Positions 10,450 through 22,224 of a DNA stretch of 64,000 bases are shown here, piece by piece. Below the pieces are notes generated by a model. The model did no database searches. It saw nothing but the letters and a program-made list of their open reading frames with translations, and had not been told where the DNA came from. Source of the stretch: Magicicada septendecula (taxonomy: Eukaryota > Arthropoda > Insecta > Hemiptera > Cicadidae); the NCBI GenBank assembly GCA_034769895.1, contig CM068367.1, forward strand, positions 693,086,462 through 693,150,461, given 5' to 3'. Numbering within the stretch: the stretch's first letter is position 1; every line of letters starts with the position of its first letter. A program made the position numbers and the translations under genes.

Positions 10450-13400
10450 CTGTAGAAAAGAAACAAATATTGATTTTACAATATATTAATTAGAGTAAAA
10501 TTTAATTAAATAGTCATTAACAATTTTTTTAACCTGTAACAATAGAGATCTGGTATTTGATTATAAGGGGTAGTGGATAATTAATGCAAAACAGTTGCGT
10601 TTCTATTCTGTTGTCAACAATGTCCTTGTCGTGAGCAGTAGCGGACTAAGGGTGGGGCGAAGGGGGCGGACCGCTCCGGGCCCCACTTAGTAGGGGGGCT
10701 CCAGATTTGGAAAATTAATCTTTTGTTTGTAAAATTTTTAAATTTATTTGCAAATGTTCTATCGTCACGTCTGAAACGCAACACTAGAAGAGGTCCAGGA
10801 TTTAATCGATTGATTCCAAAGATTTTTTTCATATTATTTTGAAATCTACCTTACAACCCTACCTCATAAGTGTTTACAGATATTTAAAAAAAACTTATAA
10901 AGGTACCTTGCATTAAAACTAAATATTATTTTTTAAATTTTGAATCAAGTCAACTTAGTCTCTCGTGGCAGAACTTACGTGCATAATTATGCGGAGGCAC
11001 AGTTACTACGCACGGGTAGGCTACACGTGCAGACAAGACACAACCTATCACCTGTGATTAAAATGTTGCTACAAATAGACATAGTAGAATTTCGTTTACG
11101 TATCCTCTCCTTTAATACATAAACAGAAGATTAACTAGAGTGCTGATGACCTATTCAGGTTATTTTCCCGTTGATGAGACCTTTTGTAATATAGCCTACC
11201 GTGACACTAAACTGATCTCTCTGACCACGTCAAAACCGGGGTATCGAAGCTGAGAGCGCCATTGTCAACTACAATTTTTTATTTTCTTCCCGTCTCTATT
11301 TCTCTTGCCCTGTCACTGACTCTGTGTCACAGGATTAATGCTGTCATACACAGAGAAAAACAGTTTTCCTATTTCCCCGCATAATGGTCGCACTTTTCAT
11401 GCTCCAAATTTCCGTGAAAAGTAACGTAGGCCTACAACCAAAACGCGAATCATCGACATTTTCGGGTTCTGTAAAAAACATTAGTTTTATAATAAAAATT
11501 ACCAATGTATATAATTAATTGAAAATTATTCGTAAGTTTTCTTGTTTAATTATAAACATGTCTTGTTTAACATCAGTTGTTAAATAAACGACTGTTTATC
11601 GGATTGTTTGTGAGGCTTTTCTGCAGATTGACAGTTTAATAGCTGTTTGTTTTAACTGAAAAGAAAACAAAATTTTACTCGTTTTGATTTGTTAGGTTTT
11701 TAAGAAAAATGTATAGAAATTACAAGTAATTTTATCTTGGCAAGACACAGTATTAGGCTAACCCATCTAAAATCCATTGTTTACTACGACAAATATTACT
11801 ATTCATTTCTCGACCATCGTAAATGGCGTGCGACCATTACGTGATGAAAATGGTAGTGTCTTCGTAGTTACATAGTTGAATGTTGCCTTAATCAGTTGTT
11901 TTAACGTATTTTACATCAAATTTGTAATCACGTTTTTAGTACTTAAATATACAAAATAAAATACTCGATTTCAATGAAAATAAAAAATTTATAATAAATT
12001 AATTTTCCACATAATTCGCCTACTTTTCAACGTACTCGTTCCACTGATGCACAGACATCGTCATCCTGTCTATAAAACACGTTTTCTACTGACTAAAGTT
12101 TTTGGTCATAAGTGAATCGTTGGCGTAGTAATGTCGCTATGAGCACAACAAACAGATGGGATGAAACCGAGACTAAAGGTAGAACGAGCCACTGGGAGTT
12201 TACGTAGAGTTTCAACAGTGTATACATACGTAACATTGAGTTTTGTCATGAAGAAATTGTAATACAGGAGTCGTCCCGTTTGTATACTGTTGTCCGGCTG
12301 ATCTTGTACGTCCCAAAAAGTGTTAATATAATTTTTTCTGCTGATGTTCATGAGCGAGTTTGGCTGCTTCTTTAGGTAAACCCTTTATGTGACCATTGAG
12401 TTTTTTTAACCTTACGGGAAATTGTTCAATTTTGCTTTCTTTGTGACGTGTGAATTGTTCTAACATTTCTGCTGAAAGTCTTCGATAAATTTCTGTCCCT
12501 AATACGTCTTCAGACTACAAAATTTAATCCCCGGAGGCTGATTTTTTTAGTATGAAGAGCAAGCAGAACAGCCACGGTTAACGTCATGGTAGCTACCATG
12601 GAATTGACTTAGCAACTTGTAAACTGCCCAGCCGTGAAACTAGCGACGCTCACAACCAGTGAAGGCCCGGGGCGGATTTCTTTCTGAGGCCCCCCTACCA
12701 TAAGATGGCTGTTTATAATCCAATTTGTCTTTAAGTAATACATAGCCAAAATACTTTACTGTTAAATATTTTTTGGCTAATTACTGTATTGATACATCTA
12801 GTTAGGAAACTTTATAAAAAGCTGTAGTAATGTTTGAAATAAATATCCACTTTCATATTATAAAAACATAGTTTAATGAAATAATAAAATAGTATTATTT
12901 ATAGACTGCATTAAATTTATTACAATACTTTATAATATACAATAAACTTATATACGAAAATTTATCATTACTGTAAGCAATACTTGGCAGTTTTTTTTTC
13001 AAGATAGCAGTTTCAGTGCAAATAAGGTGAACTTAATAAAATAGCCGTTTAATAGTTTCGACCTCAGAAAATTAGAGTTTCTGACCCGATTTCCGCACTC
13101 CGATTAACCAATGTTCTGTAAAATTCTGATGAGAGATTTTTAAATAAATTGGTGTCCTGAAATGTTAAATATTGTTCACTTGTGTAATCTCCTTTAGCGT
13201 AGGCCTACATGTTGTCGCCCGGTATTTCACTCTGCCGTTTACGTTTTCGTACCGAGATACGGCCTTCTTGAGTCGCTGCCGCTGCTGTTGCCGTCCGTGC
13301 TGTTTGGGGTTCAATTTGCGACTTCCTACTGCGTAGTGAGGCATTGACGCTAGGTACAACTGACTCTTCTTTTTTAGTATGAATATATTTCTAATAATAA

Positions 13401-14501
13401 TTGTAGTATTAAATGGGTATTTTAATATTGTAACTATTTAAAATGAAACTTATTACGTGAGGCTTCCTTTACTCTTAAAGCCCCGCGTTGGGTTCGTCAA
13501 TTTGTAACTAATTATTCTGTTATTGTTTATAATATTAAACTATTATTTGAAATATTAAAGGTCGTAGTGTTCGAAAATTGAAAATCATTAATTTTATAAA
13601 GTAATTAAAATGTAGCATTCGAGGTTATTAAAAGTGTGTTTACAATTGCAGAATTATAATTGTCTGGAAAGAATTCCCTTAGATAAAAAAATCAAATAGT
13701 TGCGTTAATATTATTTAAACACTAACGTTGCTTAAATTTAAAAATAAAGTGTACTCGCTGATCGCTTGATGTTGGTGACCGTCTTGCTGATACTAGCAGC
13801 GAAACTCCTCCTCCAGGTTGATAGTCGTCTAAGTACGTACAGTCTAGTAACGTCTGGACAATAGAATTAATAAAATACACTTCCACGTACCTGTTCGTGT
13901 TCTCTGGAAGTTCAATACAGCAATAAGCTGCCAAGACGGTTTACAAAACCAACTCACTTTATCTACAAGGTGAGGTTACCTTGTTTAATAATGGGCGCCA
14001 CACAGGTTTATTTCGGGAAAATCCCGTGGAAAACCCATTAATAGAATCAAATAATAATTTTAAAAAGTTAAAATTGTGTTTATTGCCCTTGTGGCAATGC
14101 AATTCAACAATATTTAATCACAACAGAAGGTTATTTTGATTCTTCTAAATGAATTATTTATCTATTTTTTAGAAATAAATTAAGTCAAGTTATGCTGCTA
14201 ATAATGGGGTTTTATTTGTACCCTTGATAGTGAATTAAAAGAATACATTGATGTACAATTGCAAATAGTTTGTTACATACCCTATACAACTGGCTCAGAG
14301 CATAAACAATAATTCTGGTTAAGTCCAGATACTCTTTACTTTAAACATTAATATTATTTATATCTCAGGCGTAAGTTCTTTGAAACACAAAAAAGAATGC
14401 TCATGCCTACACAATAGCTAATTATGTTCTGATATAATATCGACTAGTAATGCCTTTTAGGTTACCAATATAAAAAATATCGGTATGGAGAACCATACAT
14501 G
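10450..14501. other. Upstream of UGT gene A; mostly unassigned
   Basis: Should contain the leader exon and promoter of UGT gene A, but I could not place them. G-rich segments at 10636-10700 and 12657-12710 resemble hAT-type transposon ends, with no partner ends found. A 63-codon coding-like segment is annotated separately at 12323-12514. TAGGCCTA occurs at 11427 and 13200. The rest is AT-rich without a recognisable gene. Confidence 0.45.
12323..12514 (-). CDS. Unrecognised coding-like segment (63 codons, no Met)
   Basis: On the minus strand an acceptor-like sequence (aaattttgtag) is followed by an open frame that starts SEDVLGTEIYRRLSAEM and ends KLAHEHQQKKLY before TAA. The composition (charged, Leu/Glu/Lys-rich, helical) looks more like real protein than the AT-rich random frames around it. 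An overlapping frame with a Met at about 12351 continues further (YINTFWDVQDQPD), so a one-base shift may separate two parts of one older coding sequence. I do not recognise the family. It could be a host exon or a piece of a transposase. Confidence 0.3.
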   Translation of the reverse strand, partial: SEDVLGTEIYRRLSAEMLEQFTRHKESKIEQFPVRLKKLNGHIKGLPKEAAKLAHEHQQKKLY

Positions 14502-14715
14502 ACTTCCATATTCTAAGATTTATATTTAAAATCATTTTCACCCAAACAGCCAGGCTGTGTCTTACCTGCCTTTTTATTGCTGTATTAAATGAAAAATATT
14601 ATATTACATTAAAATGAAAAAATTATAATTTTATTGCCTGGCAACAAAATTATTTTATTTTTAACAATTACCATTGTTTCAAAAAGTTTAAATAAATTTT
14701 CAAGTACTTTACTCT

Positions 14716-15838
14716 TGTTAAAACGTAAAAGGTTGCAGGTAAACTACCCCTTCCCCTTAACCGATCTTCACCAAAATCGAAAGTCATTGAGACCTCTACA
14801 ATTCAGGGACGTATGCAAAACATTATTTGATTCTGTTTGAATTTGCGGCTGTTATCGTTTGCCATAGAAAATACGCTTGATAAAAAAACGTTGCAGGTAA
14901 ACTACCCCTTCCCCTTAACCGATCTTCACCAAAACAATAGGTCTTGAGAACTCTACAATTTAGGGCTGTATGCAAATAATCTTTTGATTCTGTTTGAATT
15001 TGCGGCTGTTATCGTTTGCCATAGGAAATACCCTTCTTAAAACATAAAACGTTACAGGTAAACTACCCCTTTCCCTTAACCGATCTTCACCAAAAACAAT
15101 AGGTCTTGAGTACTCTACAAATCAGGGCTGTATGCAAAACATTATTTGATTCTGTTTGAATTAGCGGCTGTTATCGTTTGCCATAGGAAATACCCTTGTT
15201 AAAAAAACGTTGCAGGTAAACTACCCCTTTCCCTCAACCGATCTTCACCAAAAACAAAAGGTCTTGAGAACTCTACAATTTATGGCTGTATGCAAATAAT
15301 CTTTTGATTCTGTTTGAATTTGCGGCTGTTATCGTTTGCCATAGGAAATACCCTTGTTAAAACATAAAACGTTACAGGTAAACTACCCCTTTCCCTTAAC
15401 CGATCTTCACCAAAAACAGTAGGTCTTGAGTACTCTACAATTTAGGGCTGTGTGCAAATAATCTTTTGATTCTGTTTGAATTTGCGGCTGTTATCGTTTG
15501 CCATAGGAAATACCCTTGTTAAAACATAAAACGTTACAGGTAAACTACCCCTTTCCCTTAACCGATCTTCACCAAAATCAACAGATCCTGAGAACTCTAC
15601 AATTTAGGGCTGTATGCGAAACATTATTTGATTCTGTTTGAATTTGCGGCTGTTATCGTTTGCCAAACAAACAAAATTATCCTTGCTAAAAAAAAACCGT
15701 TGCAGGTAAACTACCCCTTTCCCTCAACCGATCTTCACCAAAAACAATAGGTCGCGAGTACTCTGCAAATCAGGGCTGCATGCAAAAAAGTATTTGATTC
15801 TGTTTGAATTTGCGGCAGTTATCGTTTGCCATAGAAAA
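14716..15838. repeat. Minisatellite, seven copies of a ~160-bp unit
   Basis: The anchor gtaaactacccctt starts at 14739, 14897, 15058, 15216, 15378, 15540 and 15706, giving periods of 158, 161, 158, 162, 162 and 166. Each unit also contains accgatcttcaccaaaa, ctctacaa, gattctgtttgaattTgcgg and ctgttatcgtttgcca. Copies fall into two types around the anchor (cgttgcagg or cgttacagg, the latter preceded by aaaacataaa), hinting at a higher-order pattern. Units are well conserved but not identical. There is no palindromic repeat with unique spacers, so this is not CRISPR-like. Confidence 0.95.
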
Positions 15839-15847
15839 AAAATCTAC

Positions 15848-15904
15848 AGACACACACACAGACAGACAGACACACAGACAGACAGACAGACACACACACA
15901 GACA
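15848..15904. repeat. CAGA/CA microsatellite
   Basis: Runs of cagacagaca alternate with cacacaca and directly follow the last minisatellite unit, before ttttcggaaaacgac. The short frames on both strands here are low-complexity translations, not genes. Confidence 0.9.
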
Positions 15905-16023
15905 ATTTTCGGAAAACGACTTTTTTTCATGTTTTGAGTGTAGTAGAATCAGAATCTGCAATAATCTCGAACACGATTTTTTTTGCCATCACCATACTTC
16001 CATTCCTTAAGGAATATGGAAGT

Positions 16024-19000
16024 AATAAAACCTATTTTATAGGTTAGGCGTTCGTCACGCTTGATTCATGATTTACAAAGTTATATGGTGAGATCACTTA
16101 TGACTAACATCCAACTTAAATAGGATTGACAAATCCTTTAAATAAATTCAGACATGGTGTGATACAGAAAATGTTTCAGTGTTATGCGTCAGTACAGATT
16201 TGTTTATCAAAACATATAGGTTATTGCACTTGGTGTAATGAATAAATTGTCACCCTGTTACCTTTGTGTTTTTAATCTTTCGATTAAAATTCAATTAAAC
16301 GCATCAATGATCGGATTATAATGATCATTGTTATTCACTACACACGCACATGAACAGAGAAAATTGGTCCGCTTCTGACTAAAAGGACCTTATATGATAT
16401 TATTTAATTATTTCTTCTGTTCGTTATTTTCCCGCACTAAATAAAATAATACTGCACTTAGACGCACTGGTTCTTTGTAGAATATCTTGTAGTTACTTTT
16501 TGTTGTTGCCGAAAAGATTCCATCGATGCACTATTACAATGACGCTATCAGTTAGTAGAAATTTTGATGAGACGAGCGCACCTTCCGCTCCGAATGAAAG
16601 TAAAAAGTGTCTAACGGTAATAAGCCGCTGTTCTTTATATACCCTATGGTTTGATCAGCCTTAGGCGATTGTTTTACTTATTAAGCTATTTTCTGATTGG
16701 CTTAGCCAGGCGTTACGAAAGTGACGTATTGTCTTTTCAACTGTCACTAACGGTTTTTTAACCGACTCTCGCCAGAATGATTGACAGCCGTCGTTGTTGT
16801 TAGTGTTGATAAACAGATTTCTTATGCATTTTGTGCAAATGATGCTAACGCCTGTCACGCATTTATTATAGTTGCGATCGGGGTCGTATCGCTATCAAAT
16901 TAAAGGATATTTTTTCCTCTTCAATTTGATATAGTTTGTCACTGGTTTATTTACACTTTTACTGACGTTGTTTAATAAACAATGTTCAGGTACTCGGCTT
17001 CGCGCTGTCGTCTGCTAATCGAAGCCGGCGATTACACTCTCTTATCAATATTGTTTGTGTTCCACATCGCGTTTTTTCACTTAAACGTTTATGTTAGGAC
17101 ACTATTATATCTGTACTGATATTTAATTACTGAATATTATGATTAAACCTTAACTTATACATTGCTATTAACTATACTTACTCACTATGACATTTTGTTT
17201 CACATTATCTTGCTCCATTCTATTAATTAACAATTGAACTATTAATTATATAACATGTTAATAATGCTTATCGCTATGGTTGGGTATAAAGATTGTTCAG
17301 TGTATGTGATTTACACTTCTAGTACTTCCTACTAATCACCTTACTGATGATTGTTTGTTTTAGGCATTGCTGAGGCATACCGTTTGTATCGGATTTATGC
17401 CTTAATAACATTTATTAATTTACAATTCGGTACCTTGATGAGGTAGCTTATTTGTATAAGGTTCCTTCTTACAAACATGTTTACTTGTCATAAGCATATT
17501 TGAGACTGTAATACAGCTTCAATCTCATATTGTGGCCATATCTAATCTTAGTTCTTGGCATTAATAGTTACTAGTCATAGTTGATTAATTCTTAGCCAAA
17601 TGCTGATGCTGATATCACATTATTCAGATTCTTATTTAATGATTTTTTATTAACATGTCACATTTTATTTAAGTTATTCACTGACTCGCTTGACAGCTTA
17701 AAGTGAATTTAATTTGTCCATTAGTTTGTGTCAGTTATAGTATGGTTGTAGTGTCAAGCAGTATTTGGGTTTACTGCTTCTTGTGGCACTTCTTCTTCTT
17801 TCTTCTTCAATGGTTCCTCTCTTCTTGGCTACTCTTATCATTATATTATCTATTTACATTACTGTTATGTATTCATTAAATCTGATGGTATATGTCTAGG
17901 TTATGTAACATCTGGTTATGTTACAATATAGGTGTAGAAATTGTATATAATTATATATGTATATACTGTATATATGTAGGCCTATATACTTGTTTGCGAA
18001 TAGTTCGTATAGTAAAAAATATTTAAATGTTTGTTTTCAAACTTATAAATAAAGACTGTTTTATTTGGAATGTAAGTTATTTATTTATCAAAATAAGTAA
18101 CTGGTTAATTGAAATGTGCGTCTGGTGTAGGGCAACACAAACGCGTCCGTGGAGCAATTGCATTGCACGGACGGAACGGCTCCGTAAGGCGAGACCCACT
18201 TGCATCGGGTCAATAATCAATCAACCTAGACCTTAATTAACGGAGTGCAAATGAAATTATTAACATGATGGTCAAATGAAATTAAACGAGAGGTTGTCAG
18301 AGGTTCATAAATAATAATGATCAACTGAGAGGGAAGACACGGTACATTGAACCCGGGGAAGGGGTTACGCGTAATTATCATAAATACTTTATCTTATCTA
18401 TGGCGTGTATGTGTTTGTATTGAAAGACATACTTATTTATTATCGTGTTTTGCATGTTTAAGATTAGTGGTAGTAGGAGACGTGTTGTTGCAGTAAGGTT
18501 TGTGTTACCTTGCAACAGAAGCACGTCGTGCGCATACAATAGATTTTGCCGTTTATACCGGTATTTAAATTATGCTTTTCACTGTTCATGTTACAAACAT
18601 ACTGTGTACAATACTGATGGACAGTTACTACATTTCAAAACACATCGTACTTACTTGTTTTCAGGTTAATGTTGCATCCAAGTCAGCTGAACGAAACAGA
18701 CTTGACTTTACTATTTACTTAAAAATACGTTATTAGTTTCTCGACTTTGCATGAGCAGTAACGAATATGGACTGTAGCCGCGTGAACAATTACGATTATG
18801 TTGTAAACTTTGAGATTGATAATACACATGAACAAGCAACGAACGAGTAGACAATTTGTGTCACCATATAAAAAAAGTTATTTAAACACTAAGATTAAAG
18901 TTTATCTGCAAGAAAAAGTAGCAAGTGCTTGACGTATAAATTCCTGTTGGCATGTTGACAGACGTTTGTATTTCAAAAAATGCTTACAACTTAGATCTGA

Positions 19001-20095
19001 AATTGAAAATTAAAAGTTTTGGCTTACCAGTAAAACGAAACTAAACCTTGAACCAGCCATGCTTGAAACTTTAAATCAACTAACGATTACGAAGCGACTT
19101 GTTGGCGTAAATACGAGAAGGTGAAAGGTCATACAGATGTGGTACGTGATATTGGATTTTAAAAATCATCAGTGTTTTAAACAATTATAAAAAACGTTAC
19201 GCTTGGCTTGGCTAGTACTGTGTTTGTGTTAGTCTTGTCTCTTCAATAGTACTACACGCTTTGTCGGTTTTGTAACAAAAATGTAGTGTGATTTAAATTA
19301 CTTTATACATGCGGGAGAATTCAGCGATATGTCACGCTGTCTCCGGTCGCTGGCGTTAACAATGGTAAAATGTGAAATATCATCGGGAATAGAATACGGC
19401 AGCCAAAATAATGTGTCCCGTAGCAGCCAATAAATATAGCCAGAGAAAGGAAGCTCCACGTTATCTATCTGTGTAAAAACATATTCATAAAGAAAAAAAT
19501 TGAGATTATGCAAGTCATTTAGATAAAATAATTTAACTTTAGTAGACGAAACGTACTCTGATAATGAAATAAAAAAAAGTCAATATACACCATTTTCCTC
19601 AGTGAATTTTATACTTACGCTAACTAAAAAGGATGAAAAATTGTTTTGTTAGTGACGATAGAATGAAAAATATTATGAAAACAGTGAACATTTTATATGA
19701 AAGCTGTTACTACCAAATCACGTAACCCAAACGACTCAGTCACATATCAAATGAAGACAATATACAAATTGTTTTCTATACCTGGCTCTACTACCTCTCA
19801 GCATTGGGTTGTAGGGGGCCTCCGACCATCGTCCCCTGTTCAATTTCTGCTCATGCACACAGTCTTAATTTCCTTTAAACTCTTCTCACGGTCTGTCATA
19901 GTCTCTCAAAGCATGATTGATATGTTACCCTTGATCTCTGACCCTCCGGCTTTGCTTCAAGGTATAGTTTATTTATATAATACGTAGAGTTTGTTTTCTT
20001 CACAAGATTTGATATTCCCTGATCTATTCTCCCATTTATATAAAAATATAACACTCAAGTATTCATATTCTTTGATATGAACCAACTGTTCACAA
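16024..20095. other. Stretch without recognised genes
   Basis: AT-rich. A GC-richer patch at 18125-18240 contains an imperfect hairpin (cgtccgtg and cacggacg around 18144-18176) of unknown origin. TAGGCCTA occurs at 17977. No frame exceeds about 100 codons, and none shows a domain. Confidence 0.45.
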
Positions 20096-20400
20096 TCACA
20101 GGTAATTCTGAGACTGTTTTCCTTTCCTTTCAACATGCATAACTTTACTCTTCTTGATATTTAGTTCCAAGCCTATTCTTCCCAATTCGTCTTTCCATCC
20201 TACCACGGGTTCTTGACGTTTATCCCATGAGCCTTGAATGAGCACTATAACATCGGTATATAGCAAAACCTGGAGCAAAATCTGTCTTAACCTATAATAT
20301 CCCACTGTGCCTCTATGTGTTCGTCTGTTTCATATTTTGTGTATTTTATCCATATAGACTATGAATAGTAGAGGGCCCCAGCTATCGCCTTGTTCAATGC
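20096..20400 (-). pseudogene. Non-LTR reverse transcriptase fragment
   Basis: On the minus strand the reading GIEQGDSWGPLLFIVYMDKI (from about 20398) corresponds to the RT block usually reading RQGDSLSPLLFNIYMD. After a stop it continues as LLQVLLYTDVIVLIQ, a degenerate version of the YADD catalytic block, then LNIKKSKVMHV, the next RT block (usually N-x-x-KT/SKVM). The catalytic YADD has become YTDV and at least one stop interrupts the frame. This is therefore a decayed scrap of about 100 codons, truncated at both ends. The clade cannot be decided from so little. Confidence 0.7.
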
Positions 20401-20589
20401 CCTTATTCATTTAACAATATTCAGACTTCCCCCCATAGTCTCAGATTTTCGTTGGCTCATAGTAAACACTTCTGATAGTATCAGTATATTTGGAACTCGC
20501 TTTGCTTGTAAAGAACTCCATATTTCCTTTCTAGGAACTGTGATTAACAACGTCTCAGCTCGATGTGAACATTCATGCTGTAGTGGCTG

Positions 20590-20690
20590 CAGAAGATCAT
20601 TCTAAGTTTTCATATTGAAGATTTTATGTAAATATAAAAAGTTAATATATTTTTTATATCTTCATTATTATACTGACGTAATAATGGTTG
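20590..20690. repeat. Dispersed repeat, copy 1
   Basis: The segment from cagaagatcattc to attatactgacgtaataatgg closely matches 47720-47820. Shared blocks are cattgaagattttatgtaaa (with changes) and tcttcattattatactgacg. At 47.7 kb the repeat directly follows a hAT transposase C-terminal remnant, so both copies probably derive from the 3' end of one hAT family. Confidence 0.7.
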
Positions 20691-22179
20691 TACAGTTAGA
20701 CCCTAATTGTTTCGTGAGAGCGATCCCAAAAGTAACGGGGCGGGGAGAAATTTCAGGGTTCAAAATTTTACGATCAGTTTACTTCAGCCTAGTGTTGAGT
20801 AAGCGTCTAACATTCGTAACTTCGTTACTATAAGTGTCGTTATTTTGACTGCACTGGACTGTCTCCTAACTAACCCATCAATATTAATGACTCCTCAATG
20901 TTAACTAACTAACTAAGTATTTATTTGATATTATTCATCCAATTCTACATTCACAGACCAAAGTATGTTGAAAATATAGTAATTCCTGTAATATCATTAA
21001 GTAACAGGGAAATGCTGGCAAAACCAGACGATAATTACCGAAACAGTTATTCCTGCACACATATTCAGCAAGGAAAATTTGAATCTTAAAATAACTATGT
21101 AATAAACATAAATTAACGTATGATCTAATCTTCATATACGGTTTTGTAAATGCACTGCTCTTCATTTTTTCATGTCCTGAATGTTAACCGTATCAATTAG
21201 TATGTGTGCTGCTTTTTCATATTCCAGTATTAAGTATATAACTTTTCTAAATACATTTCTTCATCTGTGCAGCATGAAATAAATATCTAATCCTTAAACC
21301 AAAATTAAAAATTATATAGAGTCGATACTCTTATTGAAACAGTGCTTCTAGGATAAAATATAATGTGATATGTTTGGTGGCGTGAATGAAAGTACATGAA
21401 AACATGAAAAAAGGAGAAGTAAATTAAAATGTCTGCACTGCCTCTAAATTTACAACTGTACAATATAATAATTAAGTTTCACACTCAGTGAAGACAAATT
21501 CAATCCTGTGAATAATTAAAGGACATCAAAAACAACTGTCCCAGCGATTTAAAATAGGAAGAATAACATTTATCTACGGATTAATACTTAGGGGGCTAAA
21601 TTTTCCAATGTGCATTACAATACGCCAATATGAGTTGCAATATCACACAGCAATATTCTACGATTGCTGATACTATGTAATGTTTAGTAATATTTAGTAA
21701 ACAAATCGTATTGTTTTAAACAAGAATAATTCTTAAAATCTATGTAGTATCTGTAGAAAGTACATGAACTGTGTAGAAAGTTCATACATGAACTGTATAA
21801 ATAAATGCTATGTAGAAGGGCTTAAAAAGTCTATGAGTATTAAAATAAACGTAGATAACACGCATGTATTATCAGATTTTTCAGAAGCACATAAAGAAGA
21901 GAGTTTAGGCGTAGATAAGATAGGGTGTGAAACATTGCCAGAGGTGGAGCGCTTCACACAATAGGACCGGCACCAATTACGTTGTGCCCACCTTAGCTTG
22001 CCGGATTGGGGTTGGTGTTGGTCCGCAGTGCAGGGTGACGAACCTTTCGAACACAGCCAAATTGGTCATGAAATACTGATCTCGGCACAAGGCACGATAA
22101 GTATGTGCCTGTATATTGTGGAATACATTATAAGAGTTTTATACTGAAATATCTCCCGTCCTATCGTAAAACGTAATTG
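20691..22179. other. Stretch without recognised genes
   Basis: AT-rich. The 66-codon frame at 21764-21964 is followed by a GC-richer patch to about 22060, but no domain is recognised and I do not call a gene. Confidence 0.45.
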
Positions 22180-22224
22180 ACGATATTCAGGGGCGGATTT
22201 ATACTTTTGCCGCCTAGGGGCTAC

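Larger units (their letters stand above)
14502..16023. mobile_element. TIR-bounded element carrying a minisatellite
   Basis: The left end acttccatattct (14502-14514) is repeated inverted at the right end (ggaatatggaagt, 16011-16023) with one mismatch in 13. The right end is itself part of a 30-base near-palindrome at 15995-16024. The interior holds a seven-copy array of a ~160-bp unit and then a CAGA/CA microsatellite. There is no transposase, so it would be a non-autonomous DNA element. No clear target duplication was identified, so the boundaries are provisional and the family is unknown. Confidence 0.5.

Noticed and set aside
10636-10700. G-rich segment starting cagtagcggactaagg, like a hAT end; a similar one at 12657-12710
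   Set aside because: Both read in the same direction, and neither has a matching inverted partner or target duplication in the window, so no element is called.
14716-15838. Regularly spaced repeats checked as a possible CRISPR array
   Set aside because: Units are ~160 bp and similar along their whole length, with no unique spacers, in an animal genome. It is a minisatellite.
18125-18240. GC-richer hairpin region examined as a tRNA or SINE head
   Set aside because: No A-box and B-box pair or tRNA fold could be drawn, and no tail follows.
21764-21964. 66-codon frame next to a GC-rich patch
   Set aside because: No domain and no upstream continuation. Insufficient to call a gene.
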